The notes under the pieces were generated by a model. That model saw only the letters and a program-made list of their open reading frames with translations. It did not search any database and was not told where the DNA came from. A stretch of DNA of 64,000 nucleotides from Nyssa sinensis. Lineage: Eukaryota > Streptophyta > Magnoliopsida > Cornales > Nyssaceae. Of the stretch, positions 22,701-34,600 are shown one piece after another. Both the position numbers and the translations under genes were made by a program. The stretch covers positions 1,227,001 through 1,291,000 of the forward strand of contig CM018052.1 of assembly GCA_008638375.1 (NCBI GenBank), in the 5' to 3' direction. Each line of letters starts with the position of its first letter. The first letter of the stretch is position 1.

Positions 22701-23703
22701 CCATGTCATTTATTAATCATTCGGGATTTTTGGGGTTAACTAATTCGGGTTCCGTTAGTGTTAAAATGGCATTATTTTACCGATTTAACCAGCAATTTGG
22801 ATTCGGGTAAGGTACCCTTCCCTCCAGACATTTTCTTTATTTAATCGGTCTATGGCGACCGTCGGGATTATGATTAATTCCCTAAATCATTCTGTAAGTC
22901 GGTATTAATTAATAATTATTAATTAATTATTAATTTCGCGGGATCGGGGTGTTACAGAACAGTTCAATAATGAGCGGAGCAAAACAGTATAAGAGGATAA
23001 CAGTACAGTATGCACAATTTAAATAGTGCAATATGCTCATACAGTGTTCGAGACTGAATTTGGTACCATGAGTCAGTTATTTTTTTAGTAAAAACAAGGA
23101 TAATTTCATTTCAATACGGAACAGTGAAATCGGACAGGGTAAAATATAGTCATGCATTGCGTAGAAGCATGGAAGACAGTATATCAGTAGGAACAGTACA
23201 GTACAGTATAAAAAATACAATAACTAGACGGTGTACTTATACACCAATTCAGGAGTCTAGGTTACTCACTTTGTGCGGTAACGGGACTTAACTGAGAAGC
23301 CTTTCTCTTCTTCTTATCATTCTTTATCCTAGAAAATTTATGAACATTTCGTAAATCTCACATGAATCTTAACTTGGTTTATTCTAATTCAAAATTCAAC
23401 CTGAGTTAGACTATTTCGCTGTCTGTGTGTTTTTATGATAATTGAAATTCACCTTTGCACCCACTCTTTCAGGGTTTCCGTGTCTTCCTGTTTCTTTAGT
23501 TTAGCCTCTGCGACCATTGCCTTGGTATGCATCTTGTATATAAACGGTCGAATGGAGACTACCTCGGTTGTTTTGGCTATCCTTATGTTCCGTTCGATAA
23601 TCTTTTGTTGCCATAATAGTTGTCGCATGAACTCCTGTTGCTTCTTGTCAGCTAGTCTTTCGGCTTTAGCCATAATGGTAAATTTCTTGTTTTTCCCTCC
23701 CAT
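16768..23703 (-). CDS. LTR-embedded spliced small gene, copy 2 (111 aa predicted), intron 2 expanded by insertion
   Basis: Unknown protein, same family as 4208-4993. Predicted coding exons are 23453-23703, 23270-23328 and 16768-16793 (336 nt with stop). Exon 1 follows an acceptor (ATGCTATAG) with the ATG a short distance after; it shares 60 of 84 residues with copy 1 over the unspliced exon-1 frames by my count, including KAERLADKKQQEFM, IERNIRIAK, PFIYK and KKQEDTETL. Exon 2 encodes IKNDKKKRKAS, keeping the basic cluster, and ends AAA|GTGAGTAAC. Exon 3 follows ATTTTTCAG and encodes EGPSDQD then TAG. All junctions keep frame. A 5.97-kb solo LTR sits inside intron 2, so intron 2 now spans about 6.5 kb; this may block splicing. 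A leader donor candidate is near 25346. Confidence 0.7.
18061..19005. repeat. Minisatellite block (55-bp, 39-bp and shorter units) within LTR
   Basis: About four copies of a 55-bp unit (CAATATCAATCAGGACAAG...) at 18061-18290 are followed by a 39-bp unit (ACATAACAAATCAGGACGG...) repeated across about 18340-18720, then GGTCAGACAGATCAAACAG-type units of about 23-24 bp to about 19000. The 39-bp unit is a multiple of three, which explains the long 13-residue-periodic open frames on both strands. Confidence 0.9.
22466..22545 (+). repeat. tRNA-like Pol III module in family B LTR
   Basis: A-box-like TAGCCCAGTTGG and B box GGGTTCAATTCCC with a CAAGGG/CCCTTG T-arm-like stem. Acceptor ends do not pair well. 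The equivalent in the other B LTR is at about 61285-61370. Confidence 0.65.
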
Positions 23704-25477
23704 GACTGGCTTGAGTTTTTATCCTATAGCATGATCCCAAGAAGTCAGGATGTGTACTACCTCTAGGCAGTCCGATCATGAAATTATTTAAGCTTTCATT
23801 GGGTTAGTTCTTAGTTCATTCGGATGTTATCTAACTTGATACAGGGTTAGGGGTATTTTGGTCATTTCACAGTTGTAAAGTTTCGACTCCGATTCGTCAT
23901 CCAATCACGTGTATAGTCCCCTACGTGTCAGGGTTTCTATTGTTTTCAGTTTCGTCTCAATCGGACTTTGTTTGGGTTCTAAACAGTGTCAGGGGCAATT
24001 TGATAATTTCGTGTGTTGTATTTTTCGGCACTTTATCTGCTAATACGGACCTCACTGTTGAGTCCGGAATGTCCGACATAGTCAAAATAGTCTATCTTTT
24101 AGTTGTATTTGGGTTCGGGTATCATCAGGGGCAGTATGGTCATTTACTCCTACGTGTTTGTATTTTTCGGGACTTAATTTCCCAAATCGGACTCCACCAT
24201 TGAGTCCGGAATGGTTGAAATAGTGAAAATACACTATTCGTTTGACTTATTTGGACTTCATTTGACCTATTTATGACCTAGGGGTAATTTGGTCATTTTT
24301 ATTTAATTAATAAATTAATTAAATAATTTAATTTATTATTTATTAAATTATCAGGGGTATAAATGAATTAAAACATCAGAAACTGGGCCACAGTGTAATA
24401 TTCAGAACTGTTGGGGGTTGGTTTGCAATTTTCCAAAAGGTTTGAACTGAACCAAAGGGTTCAGTCCTTAAGCAATTGAACCGGACCGGTCCAATCCGGT
24501 TCTGACCGGTTCAGGGTAATGTGCTGACGTCATGCTGACGTCAGCCCTAAAATTTAAAATTTAAAATCAGTTATGCTAAAACGACACAGTTTGGTTTTAA
24601 ACGGGTTATCCGTTTCTCGGTCGGGTCGGGACCCGACCCGAAAACCCGATCAATGCCCCGACCCGTACTGTTCATCGTCTTCACCCGTCCAGGGCCACTG
24701 TTGCCCTAGAAAATTGCAAAATTTTCTCCCTCTATTTCGTGGAGTTTTAGGTGCGGTTTTCAACAGGTTTTGATCCTAAACGACTTCTGGGAGTAAAACG
24801 AACCTCTTGGCATTGGTTTCAAGCTTCGGGTTCATCCATGGTGTTCTGTTTCGGCCGACGTTCAGGGGGAATTTCAGTTGGGTTGCATGGCCTCGTTTCT
24901 CAACCATTTTGGACGGGGTTTGGTTCTCTGAAATCCACACAGCAAGGGCTTCGATCCCCCATCCTTAAATCTCAGTTTAGGGGTCTAGTTTAAAGGTTTG
25001 GTTTTTGGGCCGAGAAGAATAGCCTCGGTTTTGAGGGCTTAGACCTAGGTCTCTAGGTCGTGTATAGTGTTTTTCGGGGTCCTAGGAGGGTCCATTTCAT
25101 GTTTTGATCATCCAAAGTTCGGTTGGTTGAGGTCGGATCAGACCTGCAACCTCAAGGTCCATCAATGGCGGTTGCTACGGGTTTAGGTTTTTGGGGCAGT
25201 TCTGATGGTCCAAATGTTCACAATCGATCCAGATTTTATGGTCTAAACATGATACATGCATTAACAATCCTAAAAAGCTATAAAACAGTAGCCAAATCAA
25301 AGAGGAAAATTTTAGAAAATTTTGGACAACTGACCTTCGTACAGTGGTCTCCCTCACTGGCTGTGCTCAAACAGAACCTTCAACAGTTGGTCTTGATCCC
25401 TCCGTGCAGTCCTTGACTTCCTTTAAGCTCCTTCAATGGATCAAGCCCCACATTCAAGCTATCTCTCTCTAACTTCC

Positions 25478-28400
25478 TGTCACGACCCGAAACCCACCCT
25501 GTGAGGATCTCGGATCGCGACCGCCGCCTTCAGGCCCGGGAGCCTGAGGGCAAGGCAGAACATGGGCGACGGTATCGAATAGCGGTGCGGCCTTGATTTG
25601 CGGAAGCGTGAAAACCCCTTTTCCTTTTTTTTTTTGTTTATAAAAATCCTTTAAAAACTTTCGCACAGCCGTCCGGTACTGTCGCTCTTCATAGCGGTAC
25701 ACATGAATAATCACATCAGAGCATACTACAAATTAAAGTCTTATACATAATACATATTCGAATGCCTCAAGGGCTTAAGTACATATTTGGTTGCCTCTTG
25801 GCTTAAATACATAATTGTCCAAAAGTACGACATCAAAATTCGACCAACCATAGGCCCTAATACTTCCCAAAAATATCTCCAGAATCCTAATGGAGCTGCC
25901 TATCATTTCTCCCCAAATTGGGCAAGGGTCCACCCATCGTCATCACCTGAAAAATGTTAGGGAATGGGGTGAGCTTCGAGAAGCCCAGTGAGTAATTCTA
26001 ACATCTGTCATGGGTTTCAATTGGTAGTGGTTTCGCACGTGAGAATTTTGTAAAATACTCACTACCAATTGCTCGTATACTTGGAACATAGAGTACATGC
26101 ATTCTTTAAACAATGGCTTTGAAACATTACAGTATTCAAGCTAACTTGTACTTTCGGAATAAAGTATGTGAATTTCAAATCATGTAAATATGCATGGTGA
26201 AAATGAGGAAAAAGCCTGCTTCCATTTTCAACACACACCTTATCACTTTTATTAACAGAATCTGTTTCGAACCAGATTCCCATTTTACTTCTCGTGGAGA
26301 TATCTCATATGCCTGGGGGATTAGATCCTGCTACCTGGCATTTATTCGTATCGTAGTTGGGTTTCTAAGAAACCCGATAGAAATCCGTGGTGCTTATGCA
26401 CAATTTATCTTGCATTTAAAAGCATTTAACCCATAATTCCTTCGTGTGGATGCATTTAAAAGCATTCAAAACATACAGTTCATAATCTCATGATAGGGTA
26501 TTGAAATACGTGAAACATGTAAATTCAGGATATATAATAACATTTGAAATCGAAATTTTAGACATGCAGAAGTATATCTCAGAGAACAGTAGTAAATTAT
26601 TCAGAAAGCATGTCATAACAGAATATTTAAAACGGAATTGTGTAAGGACAGAATTTGATATTTAAAACATCATTCAAATCCGTGGAATTAAATCTCCACT
26701 TCAAATGTGAGGTTACTCACCTTGATTCCCCGGGTTTGCACTACTGGTGGGCTTTTCCCTTTCCTTTGTATTTCCTAAGAAAATTATAAAGAACTTGTTA
26801 ACTTCACATTTACCTTAAATCGTTACCTATTCATGCTCTTTCATTTAATTTTAGGCCTGACGTATCCTAACTTCCTAGGATTGGTCTTACTAGTCAACTC
26901 GTGGTGACTTGATGAGTTTTATTTTTTACGTGACTAAATTTTCAGTACCTATTTTGGTGTTATGGACTTCACCGTTGGGTTTGGAATGTCCAACATAGTC
27001 AAAATAGACTATCTTTTAGTTTCATTTGGGCTTCGGGTACCATAGGGGTAGTTTGGTCATTTCGCGTGTCATATTTTTCGGAGTCCTGTCTCGTGAATCG
27101 AACCTCACCGTTGATCTCAGAAGTGTCGAGAAAATAAGATTACACTAATAACTTGTCTTATTTGGACATCGGTTACATTAGGGGTAATTTAGTAATTTGT
27201 ACTTTAATGCATCGTAATTTTTGAAGCCTCGTCTCGTAAAACGGACCACACCATTGAGTCCGGAACGTCCAAAATAGTCAAAAACCACTATTCGTTTACT
27301 TTATTCGGACTCCGTTTGACTTATTTATGACCTAGGGGTAATTTGGTCATTTTTATTTAATTAATAAATTAATTAAATAATTTAATTTATTATTTATTAA
27401 TTTATCAGGGGTATAAATGGAATAAAATTCCAGAATCTGGGCCAGAATGAAATTTTCCCAAAACTGTTGGGGTCATTTTGCAAATACCAGAAAATTGTAA
27501 CTGAACCAAACGGTTCAGTCAGCATGCGACTGAACCAGACCGGTCCAGTCCGGTTCAAGGTAATGTGCTGACGTCAGCCCCACAATTTAAAAATTTGAAA
27601 TAACAGCATCAAAACGACGCAGTACAGTTTATGGGTTTTATCCGTTTCTCGGTCGGGTCGGGGCCCGACCCGAACCCGGTCCATGCCCGACCCGTACTGT
27701 TCATCATCTTCCCCACCGTTCTACACACTGTAGCCCTAATTTGCAGATTTTTCTTTTTCTATTTCGTGACTTTTTAAGCTGATTCGATCTCTGTTTTTAG
27801 GTGATATGGGCTACCGAATGTTTAAGAGACATTTTGGCATTATTTTGATACTCTAAAACCAACCCAATCGTTCGGTCTAAGCTTGAATACCCGAACCTGC
27901 AACTCCATAGTAGACCCTTGTTTCTTCACCATTTTGGGCGGGGTTTGGTTCTATGAAGTCCCCACAGCAAGGGCTTCGATCCCCCATCCTTAAATCTCAA
28001 TTTGGTTGCGGTTTTGGTAGGGTTGGGTTGAAGGCCGTGACCTGCAACTCACGGTTTGGGGGTCATTCCTTAGGTTTCGAGGTCGCGGGTTAGTGGTTTA
28101 AGAACCCTAATGAGGTCTAGTTTAAGGCTAGATGACCCAGTTTAGGTTTTGTGCAAGTTGATTCAGACCTGGGTTTTCTAAGGTCCGTTCATGGCGGTTT
28201 GCTACTGGTTTGTGGTTCGGGGCAGTTCTGTTGGTCCAAAAGGTTCACAACCAACCTAGTTTTCATTGTTAAATCTCTTTACATGCATTAACAGTCCCAA
28301 AAGAAATAAAACAGTAGCCAAATCTTACAAAAGGGAAAAATCTAAAACTTGGCTCACTTACCTTCGGACAGTGGTTCCCCTCACTGTTGAGCTCGAGCAG

Positions 28401-29145
28401 GAGCTTCAAGGGTTGGATTTGGGTCCCCTCTCAGTCGTGCAGTTCCTTGGCCTCCTCAAGCTCCTTCAATGGCTCACCAAGGTATACAACTTGTGTACCT
28501 CTCACTCTCCCTCTAGGATTTCTCTCTCTCTCTCTCACTACTTTCCCTCTCTATAAACAGTATATCAACACTCTCTAAATGGCAGATCTGCATATATGGA
28601 GATTGTATATACATATCAAAAAAATCAGATTGTCTTTAGTGTTTCATCCCCCCAAGTGCATGATGGATTTGCATGCAACTTGGTTGGGGGAGATGCAATC
28701 ATGGGTGTATAGGCACATGATGATCTATGGGGGCATAGGAGTGATGCATGCTGATGTGTTGCATGCTTGGTGATTGGTCACTTTGGGGAGAGGTCAAATC
28801 TGATTGCTATTTATATATATATCTTTGTATATATATGCACAAAGGTGCTCTTAGCTTAGTTGGTAAATTTTTGGTAACCCAAATTCTGCCTAGGTTGGTC
28901 AAGGGATCAAATCCTCTTGGCCACAATTTTTGGTCCCTTTTCCATATTTCGGGCTTAGGCCCTGTTTGGCTGCGCATTAATGCAGTTTCACTGTTTTCTT
29001 CCTAACTTTCATTCTGTAGCTTATTTTTCGACGCGGTTTCTTTCAGTCAACTCCTAATTAGGTTAGCTTCTTAATTATTCTTTATGTTTGGTTCAGATAA
29101 ATGATTAGTAACTAATCATTACTTAATCAGGGTCGGGGTGTTACA
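25478..29145 (-). repeat. Solo LTR, family C, 3.67 kb, TSD CTTCC
   Basis: It starts TGTCACGACCCGAAACCC and ends GGGTCGGGGTGTTACA, with a perfect 5-bp duplication CTTCC at 25473-25477 and 29146-29150. In element orientation: tRNA-like module (28843-28922, antisense), TATA (28549-28560), donor CCGAAG|GTAAGTGAG (28361), and an exon-2 remnant (26721-26774) with good acceptor and donor encoding KGKGKAHQ then stop. Exon 1 of the LTR gene is missing. Confidence 0.93.
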
Positions 29146-29861
29146 CTTCCTCTCTCTAACCCACTTTCTCTCTCTAAAATCACTATACAAGGTCTCTCTA
29201 CAGTTCTGATTTTTTTCCTCCAAGCATATATGGAGATTGTATCAGTTACCAAACCAGATTTCCTCTTGATGTTTCATCTCCCCCAAGTGCATGATGGGTT
29301 TGCATGCAATTTGGTTGGGAGGAGATGTAATCATGGTGGGATAGGCATGATGGCTATAGCATAGGGTGATGCATGCTGATGTGTTGCATGCTTGGCTATT
29401 GGTCACTTTGGGGAGAGGCCAAATCTGATTACTAATTAAATATATATCTTTGCATATATATGCACAAAGGTGCTCTTAGCTTAGTTGGTAAATTTTTGGT
29501 AACCCAAATTCTGCCTAGGTTGGTCAAGGGATCAAATCCTCTTGGCCACATTTTTGGTCTTTTTCCCATATTTCGGGCTTAGGCCCTGTTTGGCTGCGCA
29601 TTAATGCAGTTTCACTGTTTTCTTCCTAACTTTCATTCTGTAGCTTATTTTTCGACGCGGTTTCTTTCAGTCAACTCCTAGTTAGGTTAGCTTCAGTGTC
29701 TGAGGGTTCAGTGACAGTAATCAGTTTCTCAGAATTTTTAACATTTGCTAACATGGGTTTGATCAGTATTAAACAGTTGAATTTAAACAGTTAAATGCCA
29801 GATCAGATTTCAAAAAGAGTTTTTCATTACATAATTTAATAATTAAGTCTGGGGTGTTACA

Positions 29862-29951
29862 ATATATATATATATAAGATAAGTATATATATATGATAAA
29901 TATATGTATATATGCATGTATTTATATATATATATATATGAACATTATGTG

Positions 29952-29983
<32 letters not shown>

Positions 29984-30350
29984 ACAATATGTGTGTTCAA
30001 TATATATATATATATATGATGTGTGTGTAGTCTATATATATATATATATATATATATGATGAGTGTGTGCAGTATATATATATGTTTATTGTGTGTGCAG
30101 TATATATGTGTGTGTGTATGTGTGCATGACGTCGGTGAGTACGTGTGTGTGTGTGTGTGTGTGTCAGCATATATGTATATATAATACATATATATACATC
30201 AGGTAAAACAAAAAGAAAAAAAAAAGGAAAAAGAAAATAAAAGAAAAAGATCAGAAAAGGGGAGAGAGAGAGAGAATCGCCACGGAGAGAGAGAAAAGAA
30301 AGGCAGTGGGCTCACTATTTTGGTGTGTGTGTGTGTGTGTGTGTTGCCTA
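29862..30350. repeat. AT and TG microsatellites
   Basis: Long alternating TA tracts and several GTGTGT tracts (near 29967, 30080, 30145 and 30325), plus a short AG tract near 30262, inside the plus-strand LTR. The 110-codon minus-strand open frame across them is a repeat artefact. Confidence 0.95.
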
Positions 30351-31747
30351 TATATATGCATGGGCAGTGCATGCTTTAAGAAGAAGAAAAAAAGATAGAA
30401 AAGAAGATGAAGCAAAGGAAGGAAAGGGAGAAGCTGAGGAAGGTGCTGAAGCTAAAAACTAAGAGAAAGGTAAGTTTCTCTTTAGAATTTTCAAAGTTTT
30501 GGTTCAGTTCTTATAGCTTAAAATGTACGTGTATACTCTATAGTTATATATGACAGTTTAAAGAAGGGAAACAAGGTCGAATAGACCTAGAAAACCAAGA
30601 AATACAGGAAAATTGCCATTGATGAACTTTAAATTCTAGACCTCAACCAACTAGGATTAAATTGATTTGGGCTTGTTGGGACCTAGACAAGAGCTTGTAA
30701 CAGTCATAAAAATGATGGTCTGCAACCATGAAGCTCTAAGATGAGCTTGGAATTGAGAGTTGCATGTTGCGGCCAACAAACCCAACACCATAACATGAAC
30801 ACCAAACCTTATTTGGTGATCGAGGTTAGAACCTCCAGGAATAAACAAGAACAACAAGCCAAATCCCACCCATTTTGGTCAAGAAATGACCGTGTATGAA
30901 CCTAAAAATCGTAGGGATGATAAAGCTTCAACCGAGCTCTTGAGCTCATCTCAATGCCCTAAACCAATGCCAAATGAACCCTCATCATCTTAGGAGTCCA
31001 TAGGATTTGAAAGTAGGCAAAACGGAGTTCTAAAACTCCATGAAATAGAAGAAGAAGAAGAAGAAAACCTACAACTAGGGCTACAATATCGGGGAAATGG
31101 GAAAGAAAATGATGAACAATGGAGGGACGACGTCGTTTAGGGCATATTCAGATTTTTTTTTTAAACAAAACTGCATTATTTTTATGTTGATTTTAAATTA
31201 AAATGGTTCTGTTTGGTTACAAGGGTAGGGGTCTGATTTGATATCCATTGATGGAATAGGGATAGGCTATCCTCGTTTTATCCCATTGTCTGCTATTTGG
31301 TTTTAGGAAATTCAGAAAAATGAAATGGCTTACTACCACTGAGATTCGAATGCAAGACCTGTGTACGTGTGGGAACTTATGCTCCACATGTGGACCACTG
31401 TGCCACTATGGCACATGTGTAAATATTTATAGAATATAATATTATATTAAGTAATTAAATTAAATAAATTAATATAATTATTGTAAGCATAAAGTAGTCT
31501 TAGTTCTCCCATGTGTCTAGGTCTTGGGTATGTTATGTATTTGAGGATTTGTATTAAACCATTTATATTGTCTTAGCATGTACAATTATACTTTGATGAT
31601 GGGATTTTATTCATTAATGACATAGCATGCAATTTAATGTTTAAATTATTCAGTGTTTATGATCTTATAGTGGGGGAAACGGCTTACGAGCCACTGCCCT
31701 CAGTCGCAGACTCCTAATCCGCATAGGACGGGTTACGGGTCGTGACA

Positions 31748-34584
31748 CATGCATTTTATGTTGATGAGGGATAAAAAGTAGAAACAAATTGGTGAAGTTG
31801 GGTCTTAGAAAACCCTAGAACTAGTAAACCTGAAATAGAGAAAATAATGTTTTTGTGTAAAATTGATTGAAGCTTCAAACCATTCACATGGCTTAAAAGA
31901 CCACTGAAATTGGGTCATTCTAAAATTTTAATCTACTGAAATGGTCAAGAGACCAAGGAGAACAGTTGAGTTGCAGGTTTGGATGAACTTCATAGAATGA
32001 TCAAATTCTGACCAATTTGTGGGGCTTAAGAAACATGAAAAGATTCCCTATAACTCCAAAACACATAGGCTAAAAATGGGGACAAAATAGTAGCTAAAAA
32101 GACACGAAATATGAGATGAACACCTTGCAGGAAAGTCGGGCCCTAACCAGAGCCCGACTGTAAGTCCCTGTTTTGAGCTTAAGGGGTTATCACGTGCACA
32201 ATTGTAAATCATAGATGGAATCCTCATGAGATGAGGGTTTGAACCCCGTTGAAAACACGTCAAAATTCCACTGGGGATAGTCGTCGGTGCCGAAGAAGGC
32301 ACCGAAACCCTCTCTAGAGAAGAAGAACAGTGTTTGGATCAGTTCGAGTCAATTTTGGGTTCGAGTCGGAACCCGCCCAAGCCTAGTTGTGAATATTTCA
32401 AAACGGATTAGTTTTAGGTTTTATTTAAAATGTAATTGGGGTATTTGGCTACATGGATAAGGAATTAATTTAATAACCCTATTCTGAATAGATACCCTGT
32501 CCATGCTTAAGACCTTATCCACTGTTTGGTTTTTAATAATCGAGAAAAAAAAAAGTTGCAGTCAGTGGGTTTCAAACCCCTAACGTGTGCGTATGTGTGG
32601 ACCCTAACTCACATGAGTGAACCACAGTGCCATTGAGGCACTTGGTTAAAATAGGACCTAAATAAATATATAAAGTAAAATAATTTAATTTAATTAATTT
32701 AAATTAGTAAAATATTCCTGGTGTCCGAATAAAATAAAAAGGCAGTATAACCCAACATTTTTTAGCATTCCGGACTCAATGGTGGAGTCTAAATTGTAAA
32801 ATAAAATCTCAAAAAATGTGAACGGACAAACTTAGTTAAGCCAAAAAATGTCCTAAAGGCCAAATAAAGATACTGAAAAAATTATGAGAATATGTACCTC
32901 AAAGTTTTTCGATGTTCCGGATTCAACGGATAAGTCCGTTTTGCCAAATAAAATACTTAAAATACTGCTATATGAAATAGGCTATTTTTAGGACACCGTA
33001 ATAATATAATGATGCAACCAAGAAGGGGGAGTAAATGGATCCATAGATGTAAAATATGACACACGAGACTAAAAGACTGTGGATTTATTAATAAAACCAA
33101 ATTAAGTCTATGAATAAATATTGAACTTAATAATATTTCTTGGTTTATAGGGACATCGAAAGGGAAGGAAAAAGAAGTTTGATTTCCTTTGGAAGGAAAG
33201 AGGACTATTTTGAGGTAAGTAAACCCAAACTCTAACATGTGGTAATTCTTAGTCATGTCACAATTTTATTTCCCGATGCTGCAAATTTATATTCCATACA
33301 CACTTGACCATTGTTGATTTCTGCAGTTTGATGCATATTCTACCTTGTGGCTTTGTTGAGCATTTGATTGCCAATATCCTAATGTGATTACTTGTTTATT
33401 TTTATACTTTGCTTGCATATTGAAAATTTTCTATGCCTCTCACTGCTGAGAATTTGTCATTCCACAAATATGTACATTGCCTGTGAAATTTTGATGATCA
33501 TGATATTATTATGAGTGCCTAGAGTTGTGATCTATCACATCATACATCTGATTCATAGATGCTTTTGGACCTAGGGGTCGGTGATTGGGAATGAAACCCA
33601 ACACTTAGTCCATGGAAGACATAAAGAGCTCTAGTGCTATTCAGGAGCCCGATAGTGAGGTGAACCTGGATGAGCGCATTTAAGGGTATATCAGGCCTTA
33701 TTTGTGACAACATCTATTCTGTTAGTATCTTATATCGTTTATTAATATTCTGATAATGCACTCTTAGATTATTGATATGCCCTGCAAGCTTGTCTTTGGA
33801 TATGTTTGATGATATATTCTTTGGATATTGATACACCTTGTGAGCCTATCCTTGGATTATCTTTTAATATATTATTTGATTGATGACATGCTTGCTTACC
33901 TATCTTTGGACTCGAATTGTTATCTTGTGATTTGTGGTAGCTAACTATCGTATAGGCCAATCCCTATTATTGATTTGTTTATTCTACCTTGGGATGTGCA
34001 TTTTGGACCTACGGGTCATTCTACTGATTCACACTTTTGGTGACTAGCTATTGTGACATTGTATCCTTCGTTTGCTATTATGATATCATATCCTTATTTG
34101 CTATTGTTTGTAACCTTATTTTTGGACTAACCTTGACCCATGACAGAGCGAGGGAATTTATTTACTGAGCTAAGTTAGCTCACTCCAGTTATATCATTTT
34201 TTATCAAGACAACAAATTGTAGAATGACCATCAGGCATACACATTGAGTAGACACCACATTTTACTACAAAATGCCCTTTTACATGTATGGTAGACATTT
34301 TTTCTATCAATGTAATAGACTAAGGGTAGTGTAATCTTAGTTCTCCCACATGTCCACGTCTTGGGTATGTTTTTGTACTTTGAGGATCTGTATCTAAACA
34401 CTTATTTTGTTTTTGGCATGTACAATTACACTTTGATGATGGTATTAGATTAGATAATGACATGAAATGTAATTAATGATTATTTAATTAGTGTTTGAGA
34501 TCCTTTGGCGAGGGGACGACTTACAGGCCATTACCCCCGATTGCGGGCCCTTGATCTGCACAATATGGGTTACGGGTCGTGACA
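31748..34584 (+). repeat. Family D-like LTR in plus orientation, 5' end missing
   Basis: It ends GGGTTACGGGTCGTGACA, matching the end at 31747, and is followed by a PBS. It contains a minus-strand tRNA-like module (about 32560-32650), reverse-oriented hairpin modules (GGACTCAATGGTGGAGTC near 32770, and near 32920) and a splice-like exon (TTTATAG|GGACATCG ... TTTGAG|GTAAGTAAA, about 33150-33213). No start of the TGTAAYAYCC type is found, so the left part was lost or separated by the element ending at 31747. No recognisable protein. Confidence 0.75.
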
Positions 34585-34588
34585 GATA

Positions 34589-34600
34589 TGGTATTAGAGC
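34589..34600 (+). promoter_or_regulatory. Primer binding site, initiator tRNA-Met type (one mismatch)
   Basis: TGGTATTAGAGC, four bases after the plus-strand LTR end at 34584. It differs from the usual TGGTATCAGAGC by one C-to-T change. The internal region that should follow is cut off six bases later by another LTR. Confidence 0.82.

Larger units (their letters stand above)
16986..22956 (-). repeat. Solo LTR, family B, 5.97 kb
   Basis: It starts TGTCACATCCCGAACCCC and ends GGGATCGGGGTGTTACA. Flanks are AGAAC on the left and GAAC(A) on the right, a 4-base duplication, or 5 if the terminal A is shared. It closely matches 55712-61783. It contains minisatellites (18060-19000), leader donor-like GAGAG|GTAAACACC near 21995, an antisense tRNA-like module (22466-22545) and hairpin modules near 20450, 20597 and 20738. 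Exon 1 of the LTR gene is absent. Confidence 0.88.
16409..29861 (-). repeat. Solo LTR, family A, itself interrupted twice
   Basis: It starts TGTCACATCCCCC and ends CTGGGGTGTTACA; flanks are ATATA at 16404-16408 and 29862-29866 (low-complexity, so weaker proof). Its own sequence is 16409-16985, 22957-25477 and 29146-29861, about 3.8 kb. It carries copy 2 of the LTR gene. Confidence 0.85.
16199..31747 (+). repeat. 3' LTR of plus-strand chromovirus, split by a nested solo LTR
   Basis: The host LTR is 16199-16408 plus 29862-31747 (about 2.1 kb). It starts TGTAATATCCTGACCC and ends GGGTTACGGGTCGTGACA. Between these lies the solo LTR 16409-29861 with ATATA on both sides. The right portion holds AT and TG microsatellites (29862-30350), a donor-like AGAGAAAG|GTAAGTTTC near 30467, a GACGACGTCGTTT palindrome near 31128 and a minus-strand tRNA-like module (about 31318-31415). 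Compared with 31748-34584 it lacks roughly 1.6 kb after the tRNA-like module. Confidence 0.78.
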
